DNA of 17,512 nt from DATGYC01 sp035298385 (GTDB taxonomy: Bacteria > Bacillota > Sulfobacillia > Symbiobacteriales > Symbiobacteriaceae): assembly GCA_035298385.1 (NCBI GenBank), contig DATGYC010000002.1, positions 1 to 17,512 on the forward strand. Direction: 5' to 3'. Under the pieces are notes generated by a model. It did not search any database, was not told the origin of the DNA, and saw only the letters and a program-made list of their open reading frames with translations. Below are positions 1 to 5,514 of the stretch, one piece after another. Each line of letters starts with the position of its first letter. Within the stretch, counting starts at the first letter, position 1. The position numbers and the translations under genes were made by a program.

Positions 1-161
1 TCCTTGAAGTAGATGTAGATCGTCGTGTGGGAGCAACCGGCCGCCTTGGCGATCTCCCGCATCGTCACCGTATCGAAGCCCTGGGTGCCAAAGAGTTGAC
101 CGGCCGCCGCCAGGATGGCGCGCTTGGTCTCCTCCGAACGGATCTCTTGTCTGCTAGGCAT
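1..161 (-). CDS. TetR/AcrR-family transcriptional regulator, N-terminal part only
   Basis: The first 53 codons of a gene that continues beyond the left edge. The start ATG is at 161. The translation has the TetR N-terminal DNA-binding domain: a leading helix (RAILAAAGQLFGTQGFDTVT, about residues 14-33) and a helix-turn-helix (MREIAKAAGCSHTTIYIYFK, about 34-53) with the family's typical TIYxYFK ending. A ribosome-binding AAGGAG lies upstream, about 12 bases from the ATG, which is rather far. No other in-frame start is visible nearby. TetR proteins bind palindromic operators as dimers and release them on binding a small ligand. The ligand domain is outside the window, so the inducer and target genes cannot be guessed. 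The gene diverges from another TetR gene, and the TAACCA/TGGTTA palindromes in front of it are its probable operators. The family call is secure. Confidence 0.9.
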   Translation of the reverse strand, partial: MPSRQEIRSEETKRAILAAAGQLFGTQGFDTVTMREIAKAAGCSHTTIYIYFK

Positions 162-189
162 CGTCGGTAATCGCTCCTTCGTCTATTCA

Positions 190-236
190 GTAACCGTTGG
201 TTACTAACCACTGGTTATAAAATAACCAGTGGTTAC
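190..236. promoter_or_regulatory. Operator cluster of TAACCA-TGGTTA palindromes in front of the left TetR gene
   Basis: Three near-identical palindromic half-site pairs lie side by side: GTAACC-GTT-GGTTAC (190-204), TAACCA-C-TGGTTA (205-217) and TAACCA-G-TGGTTA (223-235). The last two are also exact reverse complements of each other, so 205-218 and 222-235 form a perfect 14-base inverted repeat around a 3-base centre. This is the expected form of a TetR-family operator occupied by several dimers. The cluster overlies the candidate minus-strand -10 element and part of its spacer, which would give autorepression of the left TetR gene. Which regulator binds here is inferred from position. Confidence 0.75.
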
Positions 237-247
237 CATGTCGTCAA
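219..247 (-). promoter_or_regulatory. Candidate promoter of the left TetR gene
   Basis: On the minus strand there is a -35 element TTGACG (247-242), a 17-base spacer, and a -10 element TATTTT (224-219). The -35 is close to consensus and the -10 matches four of six positions. The spacer and the -10 are covered by the TAACCA-TGGTTA palindromes, consistent with repression by a bound TetR dimer. Predicted by eye only. Confidence 0.45.
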
Positions 248-268
248 GTAGAATTTCAAACTTTCTCG

Positions 269-297
269 TTGACGAACATGATCCCCACTGATAAAAC
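269..297 (+). promoter_or_regulatory. Candidate promoter of the right TetR-HXXEE operon
   Basis: A -35 element TTGACG (269-274) is followed after 17 bases by TAAAAC (292-297) as a -10. The -10 lies inside the left arm of the 19-base inverted repeat at 291-334, so a protein bound there would block RNA polymerase. The two divergent -35 boxes are the same hexamer and lie back to back 21 bases apart. Predicted by eye only. Confidence 0.5.
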
Positions 298-334
298 TAA
301 CTTGCGAGTAACATAACTCGCAAGTTAGTTTTAT
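291..334. promoter_or_regulatory. Perfect 19-base inverted repeat, probable operator of the right TetR gene
   Basis: ATAAAACTAACTTGCGAGT (291-309) is repeated exactly as its reverse complement at 316-334, with a 6-base loop AACATA. Each arm holds a smaller imperfect palindrome (AACT-4 bases-AGTT or AGTA), so the whole may be two operators facing each other. It ends 21 bases before the TetR start codon and covers the predicted -10. In RNA it could also fold as a leader hairpin, but no U-run follows, so an attenuator is less likely than a protein binding site. Confidence 0.75.
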
Positions 335-354
335 CTGCAACCGAGGTGATCCCG

Positions 355-948
355 ATGGCAGCGACCCGCACAAGAAAGGGCGAGGAGAGCCGCAGTCGCC
401 TGCTGCATGCGGCAACTACGGAGTTCGCCCGCCTGGGCTACCATGCGACCAAGGTAAGCGACATCGTCGCCGCAGCCGGCCTCTCCCAAGCAGCCTTCTA
501 CCTTTACTTCACCAGCAAAGAGGCGGTCTTTACCGAACTGATTGCGGAGTTCCGCGGACGCCTGCAGGTGCTGGCTGATGCGGGCAAGCTGGCGACTCAC
601 CTGTCGCCAGAGTCGGTACCGGACCAAGTCCGCGCCAACGTCCTGGCTTTGCTCCAACTGCTGATGGCGGACGCCACTCTGACCCGGATCGCACTCTTCC
701 TGGCGCCCGACGGGGAGTCGATCCGCGACGGAATCGCCGCGCTGATCATGGCCAACCTGCAGGCGAATCAGGCGGCTGGGATCATCAGGCCTGACCTCGA
801 TGTCGCAGTCGGCGCCGATGCGATGGTCGGTCTGCTGGAGCGGCTCCTCCGCCGCTGGCTGAAGACCGGCGAGGGCGCCCCCGAGAGCCTGGCCAGCGCC
901 GCAGCCGATGTGATCATGTACGGCATCCTAAATCGAGAGGTACTTTAG
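355..948 (+). CDS. TetR/AcrR-family transcriptional regulator
   Basis: A 197-residue protein, the usual length for TetR regulators. The N-terminal DNA-binding domain is clear: helix SRSRLLHAATTEFARLGYHA (about residues 12-31), then helix-turn-helix VSDIVAAAGLSQAAFYLYF (about 34-52) and SKEAVFTELI. The rest is an all-helical ligand-binding and dimerisation domain that does not reveal its ligand. The ATG at 355 is preferred because GAGGTG lies six bases before it; an in-frame GTG at 346 lies within that ribosome-binding site. It is the first gene of an operon with the membrane protein at 951, which it probably controls together with itself through the inverted repeat at 291-334. The family is certain; the target and inducer are unknown. 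Confidence 0.93.
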   Translation: MAATRTRKGEESRSRLLHAATTEFARLGYHATKVSDIVAAAGLSQAAFYLYFTSKEAVFTELIAEFRGRLQVLADAGKLATHLSPESVPDQVRANVLALLQLLMADATLTRIALFLAPDGESIRDGIAALIMANLQANQAAGIIRPDLDVAVGADAMVGLLERLLRRWLKTGEGAPESLASAAADVIMYGILNREVL

Positions 949-950
949 TT

Positions 951-1484
951 ATGCTTAGTATCAGTACGCTGATCTGGCTTCTGCTGATCGTCTTCGCCTG
1001 CAACGATGGGGAAGAACTCCTGACGGCAGGAGCCTGGGTACGTCAGAATCAGGAGAAGTACACGTTCGCACCGAAAGCGCTACGGCTCGACCAGAATAAG
1101 CCCCTGACGGCCCAGTTTGCGGTCGCCGTTGCCGTGGTGGGATCGGTCCTCCTGACCGCGACCATCGTCGGCGCAAAGACCTTTGCAGCGACCGGGCAGC
1201 TGCACGGTCTTTTTGTGGCGGCGATCGTACTCATCTTCCTCGATGGGGTGAAGCACATCCTGCTCTCGATCGGACTGCGGGGGTACTCGTCTGGGGTCGT
1301 ATCAGCAGCGCTGGTGCAGGTACCGTACTCGGTCTACGCTCTCCACCGGTTCCTGGCGGCCGGGCTTGTCACCTGGGGCGAGATCATCCGAGACGGTGCG
1401 ATCGGCGTGGTCGTGATCGGCCCGCTGCTCGCGGCGGGCTTCGCCCTGGGTCGCCTGGTAGTCCCCGCCCGCAGGACCGCCTAA
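951..1484 (+). CDS. HXXEE-like small integral membrane protein
   Basis: A 177-residue hydrophobic protein with about four or five membrane segments: about residues 3-17, 54-80, 85-108, possibly 114-135, and 146-170. Near the end of the first segment is CNDGEELLTAGAW, which matches the signature region of the HXXEE family (PF13787) except that the first His is Asn (N18-x-x-E21-E22). A later conserved-looking motif is DGVKHILLSI (H102). The family has no firmly known function, though its members often sit beside TetR regulators in bacteria, as here. The gene starts two bases after the TetR stop codon, with GAGAGG ten bases before the ATG, so the two are co-transcribed. A small-molecule exporter or membrane enzyme responding to the TetR ligand is possible but is only an inference. 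Confidence 0.7.
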   Translation: MLSISTLIWLLLIVFACNDGEELLTAGAWVRQNQEKYTFAPKALRLDQNKPLTAQFAVAVAVVGSVLLTATIVGAKTFAATGQLHGLFVAAIVLIFLDGVKHILLSIGLRGYSSGVVSAALVQVPYSVYALHRFLAAGLVTWGEIIRDGAIGVVVIGPLLAAGFALGRLVVPARRTA

Positions 1485-1780
1485 AGCTCGTTCATCGAGC
1501 AGCCGGAGGCGCTCCAAAAGGCCTTCTTTTCGTTCTAGGCGGAGGTTTAGGGCTCAGAACGTCGGGCTAGAATGGAGAGGGGCGCCCTGGACGCAGGGCG
1601 TAGGAAGGAAGACGGGGCCTCACTCTTGATCTGTGGAGAGGGCTAGTGCTACCTAGTCCTCCCCGCTACTACTTAGCGGAGAAGAGTCAACAGAGTGATG
1701 ATGATTTGAATCAGCGTATGGGCGTCGAAGTCTGTCGAATCTTGTCGACAAACTCTCCCTTTCGTTCGACAATGTCAGAA
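1485..1780. other. Intergenic region without a convincing gene
   Basis: This is the gap between the convergent HXXEE and amidase genes. No recognisable gene was found. A plus-strand 63-codon frame (1646-1837) has no family resemblance and runs through the terminator hairpin. A small hairpin GCTCG-TTCAT-CGAGC (1486-1500) directly follows the HXXEE stop but has no U-run. At 1733-1771 there is a cluster of TGTCGA/TCGACA words, including the 10-base palindrome TTGTCGACAA (1742-1751), flanked by an inverted pair TGTCGAA (1733-1739) and TTCGACA (1765-1771). Confidence 0.5.
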
Positions 1781-1812
1781 GAGGCGCAGCCGGTTCACCC
1801 CGGCTGCGCCTC
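1781..1812. terminator. Bidirectional intrinsic terminator between convergent genes
   Basis: A perfect 13-base-pair GC-rich stem, GAGGCGCAGCCGG (1781-1793) pairing with CCGGCTGCGCCTC (1800-1812), with a 6-base loop. On the plus strand TCTCTTT follows, and on the minus strand TTCTGACATT; both U-runs are short. It lies six bases beyond the amidase stop codon and downstream of the HXXEE gene on the other strand, where both need a terminator. Confidence 0.75.
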
Positions 1813-1817
1813 TCTCT

Positions 1818-3371
1818 TTACCGCTGAACGACCTTGAAGGCGTCCGCGATCACGTACTCGGTCCCGCCCGTCCAGCGACTGACCGCGATGATCTCCGCAT
1901 CGCCAGCAAGGAGCCGGTAGGTACCCAGACTGACCCACTGACCGCCACTCGTCTGCTGGTTCACGTTGACCGTCTGGCTCACCCGCCCGCTATCGGTCGA
2001 GTTCGCCTTCCAGATCACGACCGGCGTCGAGGCGTTGTAGCCCGTGTTGGCCGGGTACCACATGTAGATCTCATAGTTCCGGGTCGACGGGATGTTCACC
2101 TTATAGTAGGCCGCATCGGAGACGGCCTGCGGGGTGGCGTAGGCGTAGTCGGCGCCGTACCGCTGGCTGCTGTAGGTCGAGAGCGCCCAGTTGGCACTCG
2201 CCCGGAAGCGCCCGGCGGTCGAGTTGTCCACGATCGTCGACCAGGTCGCGGTATCGTTAACCAGGCTCATGTAGTAGGTCCAGTTCCAGCAGGAGCCCGG
2301 ATCGGTGTGGGTCGCCCCTGGAACCTCGTTATGCCCGATGATATGGCTCCGGTCCTTCGGGATGTTGTACTTGGCGGCGACCGACTTGGTGATGCCAGCG
2401 CTCGCCCGGTACATCGCATCCGTGAACCACGTGCAGTTGTCAATGTAACCCTCATGCTCGATGCCGATCGACTGGGTGTTGTAGGTCCAGTTGCCAGCGT
2501 GCCAGGCGATATCCTTCTCGCGCACAGTCTGGGTCACTTGGCCGTCCGAGGAGCGCACCACGTAGTGGGCGCTTACTTGGGCGCTCGAGTTCTGGAACCA
2601 GCTGATCGAGCCCGAGTAGCTCCCCTGCGTAACGTGGATGACTACATACTGGATGTTATAGTCGGACTCCCGGTTGGCCACCGTGTAGTTCGACGAGGAG
2701 GCTGGCGTCCAGATGGCCGGGGCGTAATCCGTGGACTGGATGGTGACGCCCTGGTCGACCTTCTTCGGATTGACCGCCTTCGCCTCAACCCGGATCTCCT
2801 CCCCCTTCACCTGAGCGTCAATGCCCTGGCTCAGGAAGGTGTAGACCTGGTCGGCATAGGAGACCTGCTGGTTCCGATCGGCCATGCCACTGTAGAGGGC
2901 GACCGCCTCGTACCAGCCGTCCAGGTCGACGGGGAGGGCGCCCCCGTTCGTGGAACGGCCCAGATCGGCCAGGAGGGCGGCGCCACCCATGATATTCGCT
3001 GCGCTCTCCTTCTTGAGCTGACCGGGCGAGAGCTTGGTCAACGCAGCCGCCTGCTCGAGGGTCTTGCGCTCCGGATTGGAGACCAGGTGCATCAGGCCGA
3101 AACCGTTATCGACAGCCGGAATACCATCGTGGTCATCGAGCCGGGTCTCGGCATAGGCGACCGCAACCAGGAGCTCGACTGGGACGCCCTGGGCCTTAGA
3201 CGCCTTCTCGAACGCCTTACCAAGTGAGCCACCCAGGCGATCTCCCTGGGCGAACTCGGGCGCCCGCATGAGCGAGGAGGCCGGGGCCGGGTCCGCTGCA
3301 GCCGTGGTTGCCAGGAGCAGAGCGATAAGGCCAAGCGCCAAGAGTCGGATTCCCTTTGATCTCAGATTCAC
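1818..3371 (-). CDS. Secreted N-acetylmuramoyl-L-alanine amidase with lysozyme-like N-terminus and golvesin-like C-terminus
   Basis: A 517-residue exported cell-wall hydrolase. Residues 1-27 form a signal peptide: a basic start (MNLRSKGIR), a Leu/Ala-rich core, and a likely cut after TTAAA. Residues about 52-185 resemble a lytic-transglycosylase or lysozyme-like fold: AVAYAETRLDD with candidate catalytic E75, GFGLMHL, and EAVALYSG. Residues about 238-372 are an Amidase_2 domain (PF01510), which cuts the bond between muramic acid and the stem peptide. Zinc ligands by family analogy are H246 (VVIHVTQG), H347 (IIGHNEVPG) and D357 (HTDPG), with a catalytic Glu in SIGIEHEG. Residues about 376-517 match the golvesin C-terminal-like beta domain, probably a surface or glycan binder. 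The GTG start has AGGAGGGG just upstream. It is a single-gene unit with its own terminators on both sides, so no link to the tail operon is shown. It may serve in cell-wall turnover or in lysing competitors. Confidence 0.9.
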   Translation of the reverse strand: MNLRSKGIRLLALGLIALLLATTAAADPAPASSLMRAPEFAQGDRLGGSLGKAFEKASKAQGVPVELLVAVAYAETRLDDHDGIPAVDNGFGLMHLVSNPERKTLEQAAALTKLSPGQLKKESAANIMGGAALLADLGRSTNGGALPVDLDGWYEAVALYSGMADRNQQVSYADQVYTFLSQGIDAQVKGEEIRVEAKAVNPKKVDQGVTIQSTDYAPAIWTPASSSNYTVANRESDYNIQYVVIHVTQGSYSGSISWFQNSSAQVSAHYVVRSSDGQVTQTVREKDIAWHAGNWTYNTQSIGIEHEGYIDNCTWFTDAMYRASAGITKSVAAKYNIPKDRSHIIGHNEVPGATHTDPGSCWNWTYYMSLVNDTATWSTIVDNSTAGRFRASANWALSTYSSQRYGADYAYATPQAVSDAAYYKVNIPSTRNYEIYMWYPANTGYNASTPVVIWKANSTDSGRVSQTVNVNQQTSGGQWVSLGTYRLLAGDAEIIAVSRWTGGTEYVIADAFKVVQR

Positions 3372-3410
3372 GACAAGCCCCTCCTTTCACGGTTCCACGT
3401 TCAGACTAGC

Positions 3411-3441
3411 ATTGTAATTTTAATGTTACAACTACATTGAA
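3411..3441 (-). promoter_or_regulatory. Weak candidate promoter for the amidase gene
   Basis: This is an AT-rich patch in otherwise GC-rich DNA. On the minus strand it has a good -10, TACAAT (3416-3411), preceded by poor -35 candidates such as TTCAAT (3441-3436, spacing 19). An inverted pair TTGTAA (3412-3417) and TTACAA (3426-3431) straddles the site and could be an operator. It lies about 40 bases upstream of the GTG start. Confidence 0.35.
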
Positions 3442-3450
3442 CAAAAAGAA

Positions 3451-3477
3451 GCGAGAGGGGGAGATTCCCCCTCTCGC
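3451..3477 (-). terminator. Intrinsic terminator of the RecQ gene
   Basis: A perfect 11-base-pair stem, GCGAGAGGGGG (3451-3461) with CCCCCTCTCGC (3467-3477), and a 5-base loop. On the minus strand the stem is followed by TTCTTTTTGTT, a good U-run. It lies eight bases past the RecQ stop codon and separates recQ from the amidase gene. Confidence 0.9.
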
Positions 3478-3485
3478 ACAATCTG

Positions 3486-5387
3486 CTAGGCCTGTGGACT
3501 CGTTGTGACCGCATCCGCCTTGGCCTGCACCAGCCGAGCCAGCCGGATCTGCTCAAAGCTGTACCGCCCGCCCAACTGATCGAAGACCGGCTTCAACCGC
3601 CCATCCTCCTGCTGCCGGAGCAGGGCGATGATCTCCCGGTAGCCATCTCGCGGGAGCACCTGGAGCACGACCGCCTTCCAGGCGCCGCTCTCGTCAGCAG
3701 CGACCCAGTCCTGGATGTACTGCCAGACCGTCCCCTCAGCCCGCTCAAGGGCTGTGGCTACCCCGGCCACCGTCTCACCGGCGGCGACCAGCGTGGCGGC
3801 CCGGGCCATCATCTGAGCCCGGTTCTCCTTCGGCGGCTCGACCGCATCCGGTTGAAACTGGGCGATCTGGGTGAGCAACTCCTCACCGTACTGCTGGAGC
3901 TTCGCCGGACCGATCCCCTTGCAGGCTGCCAACTGGTTCAGGTCCCGCGGCGCCACCTCAGCGATCCCAGCTAGGTCGCGATCGCCGAAGATGACGTAGG
4001 CAGGGACGCCCTTCGCCTGGGCCTGCGCCCGCCGCCACTCCTTCAGGTGGGCGTAGAGTTGGGCCGCCTGCTCCGCAGGAACGTGCCCCCCGGAGGAGGC
4101 TGGGCTTACGGCTGTGGCTCCAGTGGACCGGGCGCCCTTCTTCTTGCGCGCCGACTTGGCCTGCGCCAGCGCATCCCGATTCGCGATCACCAGGGGATGG
4201 CACTGGCTACAGCAGGCCTCCGCCTTCGGTTCCACCTGCTCACCAAAGTAGCGGAGTAGGACCGAGCGGCGGCAGCCCTCCTCCATGTAGATGTAGTGCC
4301 GCACCCGCTTGAAGCGATCAAAGGCGGTGACGTCGCCAGACTGGCGAACCAGGAACTCCCGCATCTTGACGTCGCGCCCTGGGAGAAGGACCATGATGCA
4401 GCGGGCTGGCTTGCCGTCACGCCCGGCGCGCCCGATCTCCTGGAAGTAGGCCTCGAGGCTGTCCGGGACCCCGGCGTGGACCACCAGGCGGATATCCGGC
4501 TTGTCGATCCCCATGCCGAAGGCGTTGGTGGCGACGACCACCCGGACCAGGTCGGTCATGAACTGATTCTGGACGGTCGTCCGCTCCTCCGCCGCCATGC
4601 CGGCGTGGTAGCAGCCGACTGGCTCGCCGAGAGTCTCGGTCAGGGCGCCCGAGAGCGACTCCGCCTCCTTACGGCTGGTGACGTAGACGATGGTGCTCTC
4701 GCTCTCCTGACTGATCAGGTGAGCGATCACGGCGAGGCGCTCCGCCTCCGTGCTACAAGCCTCCAGCCCGAGCCAGAGGTTGGGCCGATCGGCGCTCGCC
4801 TTGATCAGCTTCGCCTCCGCGATACCGAGCTGGGTCATGACGTCCTGCTGGACCTGTGGCCGAGCGGTGGCCGTCAGGGCGAGCAAAGGTGGGTTCTTGA
4901 TCGCTGCCCGGAAGGCACCGATCTGCTGGTACTCGGGCCGGAAGTCGTGGCCCCACTGGCTGACGCAGTGGGCCTCATCGACCGCGAGCAGGCTGACCTG
5001 CACGTGCAAGCAGGCCGCGAGGAAGGCCGGGTTGTTAAGCCGTTCCGGGGCGACGAAGAGGATCTTCACCTGGCCGCTGGCGAAGGCGTCCAGCTTGGCC
5101 CGCCCTTCGGCAGCGGTATCGTGCGACGTGAGGTTAAGCGCTGGAATCCCCCGCTCGATCAGGCCATCCGTCTGGTCCTTCATCAGGGAGATCAGCGGCG
5201 AGATGACGATGGTGACGCCCGGCAGGAGCAGGGCGGGGAGCTGGTAGCAGAGCGACTTGCCGGCGCCCGTTGGCAGGATGCCGGCCACTGAGTGGCCCGC
5301 CATGATCTCAGTGATGATCTCCTTCTGCATCGGGCGGAACTGACTAAAGCCGAAATGCTCCTGGAGCTTAGCCTCAAGGTTGAGCAT
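3486..5387 (-). CDS. recQ: RecQ-family ATP-dependent DNA helicase with HRDC and HTH_40-like C-terminus
   Basis: A 633-residue superfamily 2 helicase that unwinds DNA 3' to 5' in recombination and fork repair. Visible motifs are FRPMQ (motif 0, residues 17-21), TGAGKS (Walker A, 40-45), DEAH (137-140), LTATA (171-175), ATNAFGMGIDKPD (286-298) and QEIGRAGRD (316-324). A Zn-binding region follows: GCRRSVLLRYFGE with C372, then ACCSQCHP with C392, C393 and C396. That cluster departs from the usual Cys-x2-Cys-x2-Cys arrangement. An HRDC domain spans about 440-512 (AYVIFGDRDLAGIA, GIGPAKLQQYG). Residues about 522-620 resemble the HTH_40 domain found at the C-terminus of some RecQ proteins (GETVAGVA, GRLKPVFDQLG, SFEQIRLARL). 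Only about 43 residues, partly Lys/Ala/Ser-rich linker, lie between the cysteines and HRDC, so the RQC winged helix appears absent. AGGAGGG precedes the ATG by about six bases. It forms its own transcription unit. Confidence 0.95.
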   Translation of the reverse strand: MLNLEAKLQEHFGFSQFRPMQKEIITEIMAGHSVAGILPTGAGKSLCYQLPALLLPGVTIVISPLISLMKDQTDGLIERGIPALNLTSHDTAAEGRAKLDAFASGQVKILFVAPERLNNPAFLAACLHVQVSLLAVDEAHCVSQWGHDFRPEYQQIGAFRAAIKNPPLLALTATARPQVQQDVMTQLGIAEAKLIKASADRPNLWLGLEACSTEAERLAVIAHLISQESESTIVYVTSRKEAESLSGALTETLGEPVGCYHAGMAAEERTTVQNQFMTDLVRVVVATNAFGMGIDKPDIRLVVHAGVPDSLEAYFQEIGRAGRDGKPARCIMVLLPGRDVKMREFLVRQSGDVTAFDRFKRVRHYIYMEEGCRRSVLLRYFGEQVEPKAEACCSQCHPLVIANRDALAQAKSARKKKGARSTGATAVSPASSGGHVPAEQAAQLYAHLKEWRRAQAQAKGVPAYVIFGDRDLAGIAEVAPRDLNQLAACKGIGPAKLQQYGEELLTQIAQFQPDAVEPPKENRAQMMARAATLVAAGETVAGVATALERAEGTVWQYIQDWVAADESGAWKAVVLQVLPRDGYREIIALLRQQEDGRLKPVFDQLGGRYSFEQIRLARLVQAKADAVTTSPQA

Positions 5388-5474
5388 GGGGGCCCTCCTT
5401 TCTATCGTAGGGCAACAGCGAACTGGTATTCGGCATTCGAGGCTGAACTCCTTGTGCGGCGACTAATGAATGAA

Positions 5475-5506
5475 GAAGCCGCCACCCCGCAAAGGGTGGC
5501 GGCTTC
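5475..5506 (-). terminator. Terminator hairpin at the end of the tail operon
   Basis: A perfect 13-base-pair stem, GAAGCCGCCACCC (5475-5487) with GGGTGGCGGCTTC (5494-5506), and a 6-base loop. It lies eight bases beyond the stop codon of the last tail-operon gene. The minus-strand tail is TTCATTCATT, only moderately U-rich. It also lies about 90 bases upstream of the recQ start codon and would insulate recQ from tail-operon transcription. Confidence 0.75.
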
Positions 5507-5514
5507 CTTATCAT

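Noticed and set aside
1486..1500. Small hairpin GCTCG-TTCAT-CGAGC right after the HXXEE stop codon as a terminator
   Set aside because: Only five base pairs and no U-run after it; the strong hairpin at 1781-1812 is the better terminator.
1646..1837. Plus-strand 63-codon open frame in the gap before the amidase
   Set aside because: No ribosome-binding site of note, no family resemblance, and it runs through the terminator stem at 1781-1812 into the amidase 3' end.
2307..3227. Long plus-strand frame of 306 codons opposite the amidase
   Set aside because: It lies wholly on the antisense of a clear gene with signal peptide and catalytic motifs; its composition (Asp/Arg/Val/Gly-rich) is that of a GC-rich shadow frame.
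4296..5291. Plus-strand frame of 331 codons opposite recQ
   Set aside because: Antisense shadow of the conserved helicase motifs; no domain or ribosome-binding site supports it.
1818..5387. Amidase and RecQ as parts of the tail system (lysis and replication genes of a prophage)
   Set aside because: Each has its own ribosome-binding site and terminator, RecQ is a common chromosomal repair gene, and the tail operon ends with a hairpin before recQ. A functional link to the amidase cannot be excluded but is not shown.
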